64,000 nt of DNA from Streptomyces abyssalis (GTDB taxonomy: Bacteria > Actinomycetota > Actinomycetes > Streptomycetales > Streptomycetaceae). Positions 32,426 through 40,476 of this stretch are shown here, one piece after another. Below the pieces are notes generated by a model. It did not search any database. It had not been told where the DNA came from and saw nothing but the letters and a program-made list of their open reading frames with translations. Positions within the stretch are counted from its first letter, which is position 1. Every line of letters starts with the position of its first letter. Location: positions 721,540 to 785,539 of the forward strand of contig NZ_LJGT01000038.1 of the NCBI RefSeq assembly GCF_001751365.1, in the 5' to 3' direction. The position numbers and the translations under genes are program-made.

Positions 32426-34138
32426 GTGCCTGTCACGCCGCCCTCGGTCAGCCGGACGACGCCGGTCAAGGTGACCGTCGTCGTTCCCACCCACAACACC
32501 GGCGAGACGATCCTGACCGGATTGCACTCCTTCCTCGCGCAGACCATGCCTCGTACCGACTTCGAGGTCATCTACGTCGACGACGGCTCCACCGACGACA
32601 CGGTCGCGCTGCTGGAGTCCGAACTCGCCCGCCAGGGAGCCGAACCGGCGATCCGCGTGATACGGACGGCGAACTCCGGCTGGCCAGGCAGGCCGCGCAA
32701 CATCGGAATGGACGCCGCCCGCGGCGAGTTCGTCCACTTCGTCGACGACGACGACTGGCTCGCGCCCGAGGCACTGGAGCGCACCTGCGCGCGGGCGGAG
32801 GAAACCGGGGCCGACATCGTCATCGGCCGGATGGCAGGTCATGGACGGCGCGCGCCGCGTGCCCTGTTCGAGAAGCCGATCGCGTCCGCCGACCTGCGGT
32901 CCGACACCGCGCTGCTGGCCTCGATGACCGTGCACAAGCTCTTCCGGCGCAGCTTCCTGCAGGAGAACCGGCTGCGCTTCGAAGAGGGCCAAGTGCGGCT
33001 CGAAGACCACATGTTCACCCTCCGTGCCTACCTGCTGACCAGCCGCGTGGCGACGGTGCACGACTACACCTGCTACCACTGGGTCCGGCACCGGAGCGAG
33101 GACCACAACATCAGCTACGAGTCGATCGAGCCGGGCCCGTACCTCGACAGCGTCCGCAAGGTGCTCGCGATCCTGGACGCGCCCGACACGTACGTACCGC
33201 ACGGCCGGCACCGCCGCCGTCTGACGGCGAACTGGTACGGGAAGAAGGCGCTCGCCCGGATCAGCGGGGAGCTCCTGCTCGGGCAGTCCGCCCGTCGCAG
33301 GGCCGAATGGTTCGAGGCCGTCAGCGCCCTGGCGTGCGACCTGCCGCCGGAAACCGACACGTCACTGCCGACGCGGTTGCGGATCGTCGGGGCCCTCGCG
33401 CGGCGGGGCGAGCGTGAACTGCTGGAGGAGCACGCGGAGTTCGAAGCGGGCGTCGACCACCGGCCCGTCGTCCGGTCGACCGGATGGAAGGACGGACGGC
33501 TCACCGTCAGGTGCGGCACCCGGCTGGTCCGCACGGAGGAGAAGGGTGCCCGCGCTCTTCCGCTCCCCTTCTCGCGCGCCCGGAACCGCTACCGGCTTCA
33601 GCTGGCGCCCGGTGTGGCCGCCGTGCCGGAGGCCGCGGAGGCGGCCGACTTCACCGGGGCGGTGCGGCGCAGCAACGTACGGGGCCTGCTCCGCCACCGC
33701 GAAGGCGGCACCACGCTGAGCGTTCCGCTGACCCACCGCGTCGTCGAGGTGCCGCTGCGGCAGGAGGGCACCGCGGCCGACTTCGTGGCGAAGGCGGCCC
33801 GCCGGATGCGGCTGCCGGACCGGCTGACCGACCGGCTGACCGACCGGCTGACCGACCGGCTGACGTCCCGTCTGCCGGGTGGCGGCAACCGCGAACCGGA
33901 CCTGTGCGCCCTGGGGTTCGAGACCGAGTTCACGGTCGACCCCTCCTCGGCCGACAACGGCCGGCCGCTGGCCCCGGGCACCTGGGACCTTCAGCTCCAA
34001 CTGGGCTGCGGCGGCTGGCGCATGGCCCGCCGGCTGCGCGGCTGCTCCATCGAGGTTCCGGCGGAGGCGGAGGCGCAGCCGCAGACCTCACGGCGCAGGC
34101 CGGTGGCGCCGGTCCTGCGCCCGGCCGTCAGCCGCTGA
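32426..34138 (+). CDS. GT-A (family 2) glycosyltransferase with C-terminal extension
   Basis: A 570-residue protein. Residues ~13-230 are a family 2 glycosyltransferase (VVVPTHNTGETILTG; YVDDGSTDDT with the nucleotide-sugar Asp; FVDDDDWLAPEAL with the DxD-like metal site). The remaining ~330 residues are a beta-rich region of unknown fold, similar to extensions in teichoic-acid or capsule polymerases. A four-fold DRLT repeat occurs at residues 465-480. The GTG at 32426 follows GAAAGG. It likely adds sugars or polyol-linked units to a surface polymer. Confidence 0.82.
   Translation: MPVTPPSVSRTTPVKVTVVVPTHNTGETILTGLHSFLAQTMPRTDFEVIYVDDGSTDDTVALLESELARQGAEPAIRVIRTANSGWPGRPRNIGMDAARGEFVHFVDDDDWLAPEALERTCARAEETGADIVIGRMAGHGRRAPRALFEKPIASADLRSDTALLASMTVHKLFRRSFLQENRLRFEEGQVRLEDHMFTLRAYLLTSRVATVHDYTCYHWVRHRSEDHNISYESIEPGPYLDSVRKVLAILDAPDTYVPHGRHRRRLTANWYGKKALARISGELLLGQSARRRAEWFEAVSALACDLPPETDTSLPTRLRIVGALARRGERELLEEHAEFEAGVDHRPVVRSTGWKDGRLTVRCGTRLVRTEEKGARALPLPFSRARNRYRLQLAPGVAAVPEAAEAADFTGAVRRSNVRGLLRHREGGTTLSVPLTHRVVEVPLRQEGTAADFVAKAARRMRLPDRLTDRLTDRLTDRLTSRLPGGGNREPDLCALGFETEFTVDPSSADNGRPLAPGTWDLQLQLGCGGWRMARRLRGCSIEVPAEAEAQPQTSRRRPVAPVLRPAVSR
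33818..33865 (+). repeat. Four tandem 12-base repeats inside the glycosyltransferase
   Basis: GACCGGCTGACC is repeated four times (last base of the final copy differs), encoding DRLT x4. The unit is in frame, so copy-number change would lengthen or shorten the linker without breaking the gene. Confidence 0.9.
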
Positions 34139-34443
34139 GGGGTCCCCTTTCGAGTGACGTCGCAGGGTCCGGTTCTCGCAGGTCGGCCGTCTGTGTTGAG
34201 CCCTCCGCCCGGACGGGCTGTCCAGCTCGTACGCACCGTGCCGAGCGGTCCGCTCACGCATACGGCAGCCCACGCGGATATCGCCATGTTTGACCTGTTC
34301 CGAAGAGGTCACCCAATGACGCGACAGGGCCTCAGTACGGATCAGTGAGCGGAAACCGCAGGGTTACGGCAAGCCTCCGGAGGTGCTGCGCGCGCCGGGG
34401 CTGCGGGTCCCGCCACTGGGCCCAGGTGTAAGGAGAAGCAGCG
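34139..34443. other. Region upstream of catalase without a gene
   Basis: About 305 bases between the glycosyltransferase stop and the catalase start. No coding frame, hairpin or recognised peroxide-regulator box was seen. The catalase ribosome site AAGGAGAAG (34429-34437) is at its right edge. Confidence 0.5.
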
Positions 34444-35967
34444 ATGGCGAACGCGGACCGGAACCCGACGACGACGGATGCCGGCATTCCTGTCGAGAGC
34501 GACGAGCACTCCCTGACCGTCGGCCCCGGTGGGCCGATCCTGCTGCAGGACGCCTATCTGATCGAGCAGATGGCCCAGTTCAACCGGGAGCGGATTCCCG
34601 AACGGCAGCCCCATGCGAAGGGCAGCGGGGCGTTCGGCCACTTCCAGGTGACGAGCGACGTGAGTGCGTACACCAAGGCCGCGGTGTTCCAGCCCGGCAC
34701 CAGGACCGAACTGGTGACGCGGTTCTCCACCGTGGCGGGCGAGCGGGGCAGCCCGGACACATGGCGTGACCCGCGGGGCTTCGCGGTGAAGTTCTACACC
34801 AGCGAAGGCAACTACGACATGGTCGGCAACAACACGCCGGTGTTCTTCGTCAAGGACCCGATGAAGTTCCAGCACTTCATCCGTTCGCAGAAGCGCCGTG
34901 CCGACAACAACCTGCGCGACCACGACATGCAGTGGGACTTCTGGACCCTCTCACCCGAGTCCGCTCACCAGGTCACCTGGCTGATGGGCGACCGCGGCAT
35001 CCCCCGCACCTGGCGCCACATGAACGGCTACACCTCGCACACCTACATGTGGATCAACGCCGCGGGTGAGCGCTTCTGGGTCAAGTACCACTTCAAGACC
35101 GACCAGGGCATCGAGTTCTTCGACCAGCACGAAGCAGACCAGATGGCCGCCGCCGACACCGACTACCACACCCGCGACCTGTTCGAACACATCCGCGACG
35201 GCGAGTACCCGAGCTGGACGCTGTACGTGCAGGTCATGCCGTACGAGGACGCCAAGGACTACCGCTTCAACCCGTTCGACCTGACCAAGGTCTGGCCGCA
35301 CGGTGACTACCCGCTGACCGAGGTCGGCAGGATGACCCTGGACCGCAACCCGACCGACAACCACGCCGAGATCGAGCAGGCCGCGTTCCAGCCGAACAAT
35401 CTCGTGCCGGGCATCGGGCCGAGCCCCGACCGGATGCTGCTGGCCCGGCTCTTCTCGTACGCCGACGCACACCGCCACCGCATCGGCGGCAACTACCAGC
35501 AGCTGCCCGTCAACGCGTCGGTCGCTCCCGTGCACACCTACTCCAAGGACGGGGCGATGGCCTACCGCAAGACCACCGATCCGGTGTACGCGCCGAACTC
35601 CAAGAGCGGGCCGAGGGCGGACACGGAGCGCTACGGGACCCCGCCCAGCTGGTACACGGACGGCGAGATCACACGCGCTGCCTACGTCTCGCACGCGAAG
35701 GACGACGACTGGGGTCAGCCGGGGACGCTGGTGCGTGAGGTGATGGACGACGCCGCCCGCGACCGGCTGGTGGACAACGTCGTGGGGCACCTGCTCAACG
35801 GGGTCACGGAGCCCGTACTTCAACGGGCCTTCGAGTACTGGCGCAACATCGACACGTCCGTCGGCGCCCGGATCGAGCAGGGCGTGCGCGCCAAGCAGGA
35901 CGAGAAGGGCCCGAAGGCCGAGCGCCAGGGCAACCCCGCGAGGGAAAGCATGCAGCGCAAGGCCTGA
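34444..35967 (+). CDS. katA: Monofunctional heme catalase
   Basis: A 507-residue small-subunit clade-3-like catalase. The essential distal His57 is in [13 protein letters not shown], Asn130 in [10 protein letters not shown], and the proximal heme Tyr339 in [12 protein letters not shown]. Length is normal for the clade. It converts hydrogen peroxide to water and oxygen in the cytoplasm. An AAGGAGAAG ribosome site is directly upstream. The C-terminal Lys/Glu tail ([10 protein letters not shown]) is slightly extended and disordered-looking. The gene symbol is a convention; orthology to a specific Streptomyces catalase was not tested. Confidence 0.92.
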   Translation: MANADRNPTTTDAGIPVESDEHSLTVGPGGPILLQDAYLIEQMAQFNRERIPERQPHAKGSGAFGHFQVTSDVSAYTKAAVFQPGTRTELVTRFSTVAGERGSPDTWRDPRGFAVKFYTSEGNYDMVGNNTPVFFVKDPMKFQHFIRSQKRRADNNLRDHDMQWDFWTLSPESAHQVTWLMGDRGIPRTWRHMNGYTSHTYMWINAAGERFWVKYHFKTDQGIEFFDQHEADQMAAADTDYHTRDLFEHIRDGEYPSWTLYVQVMPYEDAKDYRFNPFDLTKVWPHGDYPLTEVGRMTLDRNPTDNHAEIEQAAFQPNNLVPGIGPSPDRMLLARLFSYADAHRHRIGGNYQQLPVNASVAPVHTYSKDGAMAYRKTTDPVYAPNSKSGPRADTERYGTPPSWYTDGEITRAAYVSHAKDDDWGQPGTLVREVMDDAARDRLVDNVVGHLLNGVTEPVLQRAFEYWRNIDTSVGARIEQGVRAKQDEKGPKAERQGNPARESMQRKA

Positions 35968-36052
35968 CACGTCGCCGGGGCCGCGCTCTTGAGCTGAGTC
36001 CCGGGGCCGCGCTCTTGAGCTGAGGCGCGGCCCCGGGCCGGCAGCCGCCCGG

Positions 36053-36565
36053 CTACGTCTGAGTGGCCGGGCGGAGGGCGGCGACGAAGTCCTGGAAGTC
36101 CTCCAGGACGTCCTGGAGCTGGCTCGTCTTCGCCGTCAACGCGACCTCGATCTGCACGAGTTCACTGCGCTGCTTCTCGTTCTCCAGCACCAGGATGAAC
36201 TGGCTCTGCGCGAGCTCCATCGGCTGCTCGTTGACGGCGGCCTGGATGCGCAGGTTCTGCACGATCCCAGGGGCGTCGACGAGGCCCGGCGCCGACGAGG
36301 TGCCCACCTCGGTGCGCTTGACGATGTCGACGGCGCCGACGTTCTCGCGCAGCCGCTGCACCGACTCCTCGGCGAGACGGTGCAGGCCAGGCGAGCCCTC
36401 GATGGTGTGTCCGGTGACCGTGATGTTGGGCGTGAAGCCCTGCCCCTGTGAGGCCTTGTGCAGCGCGACAAAGGCGGCGTGCGGGGCGCCGACCTTGTCC
36501 GGGGGTGCCGACTCCCAGCCTTGCGGAAGCTCGATCTCGAGCGGCACCGGAAGTGTGCCCGGCAT
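36053..36565 (-). CDS. LpqN/Mog1-fold-like protein, third gene of T7SS cassette
   Basis: A 170-residue soluble protein with strand-rich pattern (LEIELPQGWES, FTPNITVTGHTIEG, FILVLENEKQRSELVQIEVALTA) ending in a helix DVLEDFQDFVAALRP, reminiscent of the Mog1/PsbP or LpqN/LpqT fold found with type VII secretion genes in actinomycetes. No signal peptide. It follows the effector-like gene by 93 bases. Suggested role: accessory or chaperone-type factor for the secreted neighbour; family placement is tentative. Confidence 0.55.
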   Translation of the reverse strand: MPGTLPVPLEIELPQGWESAPPDKVGAPHAAFVALHKASQGQGFTPNITVTGHTIEGSPGLHRLAEESVQRLRENVGAVDIVKRTEVGTSSAPGLVDAPGIVQNLRIQAAVNEQPMELAQSQFILVLENEKQRSELVQIEVALTAKTSQLQDVLEDFQDFVAALRPATQT

Positions 36566-36658
36566 GGTGGATCAACTCCTTGCGGTACGGATTCGACGGT
36601 ACGGGAAGCGACGGGGAGGGGCCGATGGGTGGCCCCGAGCGGGGCCACACCCCGGCGG

Positions 36659-37894
36659 TCAGTCGAACCAGCCGCCGACCGTGTCCTTGGCGCTCGAGCC
36701 CCAGTCCCCGACCGCGTCCGCCGCGTCGCCGGCGGCATCGGTGACCTTGCCGGGGTCGATCTCGACCTCAGCGCCGAGCTTCGCGCCGACGCCGAGGCCG
36801 ACGCCCAGATCGCCGCCGATGACGAACTTGCCGTCCTCCGTACGGCCAGCATCGAAGTGGGCCTCGGCTCCAGCACCGGCCCACGCCTCCGCCTCGCCAC
36901 CGACGCCGACACCGGCCACCGAGGCGTGCCCCTCCGCGGTGGCCTTGGCACCGGCGAAGGCCTCGGCGCCGACATGGGCGCCGTCGGTGCCGATGGAACC
37001 CTTGGCCTTGGCCTCAGCGCCTGCGAATGCCTGGGCCTTGCCAGAGGTCTCCATCGGACCAGCCACGTACTTGCCTTCGGCCGTGGCCTGGGCGAGATAG
37101 GCCTTGCCGGACGCCTGTGCGGTGACGTTCCCGTCCCTGGCGCCCACCCCGGCGGTGCCCTGTGCGCCGAGGAGGTTGACGCCGGCCTTGCCGGAGGCCT
37201 CGCCGCCTGCGAAGTTCCCGCGGCCCCGGGCCTCAGCACCCCACGCACTGGCTTCGCCGCTGACGGAAGGACCGGCAACGCTGATGCCCGGCCCCCTGCC
37301 CTCACGCAACGCTTCCCTCTGCGCTTGCGACATGTTCTTGTGGTCGCCCCAGGCCTTGCCGTGTCGCGGGTCGGGCGCCCGCATCATCTCGGCAATCTGC
37401 ATGGACGTCTTGCCCGTGTCGTCCTGCGTCGCCTCGGAGGCCCAGAAGAGCCACTCCGGTGCGTTCTTGCCGCCTCCGCCCTGCGCCTTGAACTTCTTGG
37501 CCGCCGCGTCGCCCTCCGAACGGACCTGGGAGCGCGCCGTTTCCAGCAGCTGCATGCCGCCGCTCTCGTCGCCTCCCTCATACAGCCGGACGGCTTCCCT
37601 CGCCTGTCCCTGGGCCCACTTGAGGGTTCCGGCGTAGTCCCGGAGTGCGCCTGCGGCTGCGGCCAGGGAGTCCGAGCCGCGGTGCCACCTCTTCTTCTGG
37701 CCTGAGAAGTCGTCCCAGAAGGCGTCGCTGGCCTGTCCCCGCCAGCTGGGGATGCGAACAGAGCCGAGCTTGTCCCCTATGCCGTCCAGGGTCTTCGCGT
37801 GATCGTCAAGCTTGTCCGCGTCGTCTGTCAGCTTCGACGGGTTTCCCGGTATCAGTTCGCGCGGGTTCTGGGTGTCGCCAAGTTGTGCCGTCAT
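36659..37894 (-). CDS. Putative type VII-secreted protein with Gly/Ala repeat region
   Basis: A 411-residue protein. The first ~150 residues resemble the T7SS-secreted WXG-like helical domain (PSWRGQASDAFWDDFSGQKKRW carries the W-x-G turn). The middle and C-terminal parts consist of repeated G-A-E-A-like strands (KAQAFAGAEAKAKG, HVGAEAFAGAKATA), common in actinobacterial polymorphic secreted proteins. No toxin domain is recognised at the C-terminus, which ends in AKDTVGGWFD. The ATG at 37894 is used; the longer frame from 38071 overlaps the upstream gene. It is probably exported with the adjacent EspC-like protein. Confidence 0.65.
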   Translation of the reverse strand: MTAQLGDTQNPRELIPGNPSKLTDDADKLDDHAKTLDGIGDKLGSVRIPSWRGQASDAFWDDFSGQKKRWHRGSDSLAAAAGALRDYAGTLKWAQGQAREAVRLYEGGDESGGMQLLETARSQVRSEGDAAAKKFKAQGGGGKNAPEWLFWASEATQDDTGKTSMQIAEMMRAPDPRHGKAWGDHKNMSQAQREALREGRGPGISVAGPSVSGEASAWGAEARGRGNFAGGEASGKAGVNLLGAQGTAGVGARDGNVTAQASGKAYLAQATAEGKYVAGPMETSGKAQAFAGAEAKAKGSIGTDGAHVGAEAFAGAKATAEGHASVAGVGVGGEAEAWAGAGAEAHFDAGRTEDGKFVIGGDLGVGLGVGAKLGAEVEIDPGKVTDAAGDAADAVGDWGSSAKDTVGGWFD

Positions 37895-37917
37895 CGGTCC
37901 CCGTTGGTAGGTCGTCG

Positions 37918-38235
37918 TCAGTAGATCGGGCCAGGGCCGGCGGCCGCGGGCCCGGTGAAGTGGTTCTGTGACTGCTGCTCGGAGCGTTCGTACGACTCGG
38001 CGTTCTCCTTCAGCTTGTCCGCCGAGTTCTCCCCGTCCTCCTTCATCGGGCTCTTGATGGCTTCCGTCCAAGTGGCCATCAGCTGGCTGAACTCCGCGGC
38101 CGCGTCAGCGTGCCCGAAATCGCCGCTCGCATCTCCGAGTTCCTTGAGCTTCACCTTGTCACTGTTGTCCACGGAGTCTTTGATCTTCTTGGAAGCCGCC
38201 CGCAGTTCGGACGGCTCGACATCGAACTGGCCCAT
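37918..38235 (-). CDS. Type VII secretion target (EspC/ESX-like) small protein
   Basis: A 105-residue helical protein starting MGQFDVEPSELRAASKKI, with HADAAAEFSQLMATWTEAI and a C-terminal YERSEQQSQNHF helix, the two-helix-hairpin layout of ESX-secretion target proteins (EspC-type). Such proteins are often encoded directly upstream of a larger secreted partner, as here (23-base gap). No EccC ATPase is in the window, so the secretion machinery would be elsewhere. Confidence 0.7.
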   Translation of the reverse strand: MGQFDVEPSELRAASKKIKDSVDNSDKVKLKELGDASGDFGHADAAAEFSQLMATWTEAIKSPMKEDGENSADKLKENAESYERSEQQSQNHFTGPAAAGPGPIY

Positions 38236-38510
38236 CCGCTCCCCCTGTACGTCCGAGCTCGATGCGAACTCACGCTCAGACTCTGGTTATTGAGACCCTG
38301 CCAGGGTCTCGCGTGGCTGGGATGGCCCAACATCGGCCCCCTACATCACCATGCCCCCCACCGTGAAGCTTCACATTGCGACCACAGCGTGCGCCTCAGG
38401 AAACATCCAATCGCACTGTTCGCGCTCGCCCCGCCTCGGCGACCGCAGCGGACCGCGCGGGACCGCCGCCCTGGCGGCCCCGCGCGGGAGGCACTTCGGG
38501 GAAGACTGCG

Positions 38511-39224
38511 CTAGAGGCGCGGAGGCTGGGCGGGCGTGCCGATCCCCAAGTGACCAGCGGCATCGGCAAGATAGTCAAGGGGCCCATCGAACGTCGCGCT
38601 GCTCAGGCCGGTCCGCGTTCGCCAAGTAATCAACTGACCGTTGTGGAGGCGCAATTCGAGCTCGGAAGCGCGACGGTCGGACGTGAGGAACTCCGCCAGG
38701 CCGCCGAACAACACCGCCCGAGCACGCTCCTCATCCTTGGAGACGATGTGGAAGTCCTTGTCGAGCTGCGGGATTCCGACCTCCATGGCCCTTCCCCGAG
38801 ACACGGTGTCGAACCAGCCGTCACGGTAGATGCGCAGATCCGGCACCTCCACTCCCAGGTTCAGAGCCCAGAAGGAGTGAATGGTGACGCTGCTCGTGTC
38901 GGCACCGTCGACGTCGAGATCGGTGGAGTAGTGGCGGTATTCGAAGGCGCGGAAGCCGAATCCGCGGTGGGAGCCGGTGACGACATGGTCCCCCCCGAGA
39001 CCGCTGGCCGTGATCGGCAGCGGTGATGCTCCCTGGTACGCGTCGACAAGGCCGGGCACCCCGTTCTCGTACCTCCACCCACGGCTCTCAGCGAACGACT
39101 GCAGCTCTGCGTACGTCTCTCGGGCCTCGCGCTTCTTCCGGGCCTTGCGCCGGAACACCCAGAACACGAGCGCTCCTACGGCAACCCACCACAGCAGGAT
39201 CAGGACAGCTTGAATTCCACTCAT
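38511..39224 (-). CDS. Hypothetical membrane-anchored protein
   Basis: A 237-residue protein beginning with one transmembrane helix (IQAVLILLWWVAVGALVFWVF, approximately 3-23) and a basic stop-transfer patch RRKARKKREARE. The rest is a soluble alpha/beta domain with FAESRGWRYEN and FGFRAFEYRHYSTD, resembling DUF3137-like or similar actinobacterial proteins. The ATG at 39224 is preferred because the upstream extension to 39299 is low-complexity. It is near, but separate from, the T7SS genes. Function unknown. Confidence 0.65.
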   Translation of the reverse strand: MSGIQAVLILLWWVAVGALVFWVFRRKARKKREARETYAELQSFAESRGWRYENGVPGLVDAYQGASPLPITASGLGGDHVVTGSHRGFGFRAFEYRHYSTDLDVDGADTSSVTIHSFWALNLGVEVPDLRIYRDGWFDTVSRGRAMEVGIPQLDKDFHIVSKDEERARAVLFGGLAEFLTSDRRASELELRLHNGQLITWRTRTGLSSATFDGPLDYLADAAGHLGIGTPAQPPRL

Positions 39225-39599
39225 GGCGCCAGCATCCCCCACGCCCCTTCGCGGGCCAACCGCCCCCGCACTCGTGCACAGTCTGCGCCCTGGGATCACA
39301 CATCTTCCCGCATGTCCCGTCCGGGCGGCGGAGGACCCATCGCGTATCGCGTCGAGGCTCCCCCGCTTCCTGGGACTAGCCCGGAGCGGTACATCGGCGG
39401 AGGATCACGTTGTGGACAGGCGGCCGGAGCAATCCCGAACACAGGCTGAAGAAACGGAGTTCACGCTCGTCGTCGACAAGGAGTATCCGTGGCGGTCGTG
39501 GCGCGCGCCTGGCGGTAACCGCCTGGCCCCCGATCCCGGCGGAAGGTCCGGGGAGCGGGGGCCCTGATCTGCCTCAGGCGGCGGTCTGCCTCAGGAGAC
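39225..39599. other. Region without a recognised gene
   Basis: About 375 bases. Plus-strand frames across it show no conserved features. It contains the upstream region of the membrane protein and the 3' flank of the DUF4333 gene. No clear hairpin or repeat was noticed. Confidence 0.4.
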
Positions 39600-39911
39600 C
39601 TACTGGTCGGCCTTTATGTCGTAGTTGATCTTGTCGCCGTCGACGGAGGTGACCTTGACGGTCACGCCGAGGCTGCTGCCGTCGCTCGCGGTGAGCTTGC
39701 AGCGCATCGAGGTGCCGACCTTGCCGACGAGGTCCTCGGGGCAGGTCACGTCCGGCTTCGGCTGGCCCGTCTGCGCGGCGAGCTTCTCGGCCACGGTGTC
39801 CGCCACCTTGTCCTTGGGCATCTTCGCCTCCGACGAGCAGCCGACCAGCAGCGCTCCGGCGGCTGCGGCGGCGAGGCCCCAAGTGGCGAAGGAAGAGAAG
39901 GACTTGGGCAT
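39600..39911 (-). CDS. DUF4333 lipoprotein
   Basis: A 103-residue predicted lipoprotein. The signal sequence ends in the lipobox LLVGC with Cys25 as the likely lipidated residue. The mature part has the DUF4333 pattern, with Cys57 and Cys71 (TCPEDLVGKVGTSMRC) as a probable disulphide. DUF4333 proteins are small exported proteins of unknown role in actinomycetes. The stop is TAG at 39600-39602. Confidence 0.82.
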   Translation of the reverse strand: MPKSFSSFATWGLAAAAAGALLVGCSSEAKMPKDKVADTVAEKLAAQTGQPKPDVTCPEDLVGKVGTSMRCKLTASDGSSLGVTVKVTSVDGDKINYDIKADQ

Positions 39912-40261
39912 GGGGTGGACTCCGTTCCAGGCATGAGGACCACGAGGGTCGGAAGATGACAGTCGTCGGGATGATTATCTATCAGCCCGAGTTGCCGGTC
40001 CGGCCGGGTCTTCACAGGCTCCCGCCCCCGCCCGCGAACGATCTTCACCTGCTTGCTTCCCGCCCCGGGCAGCCCCTTCCTCACAGTCGCGGAACTCGTT
40101 GCCGGGCAAGGGGTGTTGCCGTGTCTGCCGCCGCGCCCGACGCGGTTGGCCGGCGCCCCGCCGCACACGCAGGCCCCACCGAGCCGAGGGCGGCCAGAAG
40201 CCATTCACCCCGGCTTACCCGGACCGAACCGCACAGACCAGGGCACAGCTGAAACGCAAAA
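39912..40261. other. Intergenic region between DUF4333 gene and tRNA-Lys terminator
   Basis: About 350 bases with no supported gene. A small AT-richer patch (ATGATTATCTATCA, near 39970-39983) may be part of the DUF4333 promoter on the minus strand. Confidence 0.4.
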
Positions 40262-40291
40262 CCCTGGCCGACGGAAAACCGTCAGCCAGGG
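40262..40291 (-). terminator. tRNA-Lys transcription terminator
   Basis: Minus strand: CCCTGGCTGACGG pairs with CCGTCGGCCAGGG around a TTTT loop (one internal mismatch), followed by TTTTGCGTTT. A Rho-independent terminator 35 bases beyond the tRNA 3' end. Confidence 0.8.
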
Positions 40292-40325
40292 CCAGGAGGA
40301 AAGTGCTCGTGCAATGACAATTCGG

Positions 40326-40398
40326 TAGGCCGTGAGGGACTCGAACCCTCAACCAATGGATTAAAAGTCCACTGCTCTGCCAATTGAGCTAACGGCCC
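40326..40398 (-). tRNA. tRNA-Lys (anticodon TTT)
   Basis: A 73-base minus-strand tRNA. Acceptor arms GGGCCGT and ACGGCCT pair (first pair G-U), the anticodon loop CTTTTAA gives TTT, and GGTTCGAGTCC forms the T arm. CCA is not encoded. A U-tailed terminator follows. Flanking genes are the DEAD helicase and the DUF4333 lipoprotein; no integration is evident at this tRNA. Confidence 0.95.
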
Positions 40399-40476
40399 GC
40401 CCCCGCAGCATAGCCCGGCGGACCGCCGGGCTTCGAAGGCATCGGCCTTCGTGCTGGGGAGTCGTACGGGCCCGCG

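Noticed and set aside
39223..39567. 114-codon plus-strand frame in the gap upstream of the membrane protein
   Set aside because: No ribosome site, no recognisable domain, and uneven composition along its length.
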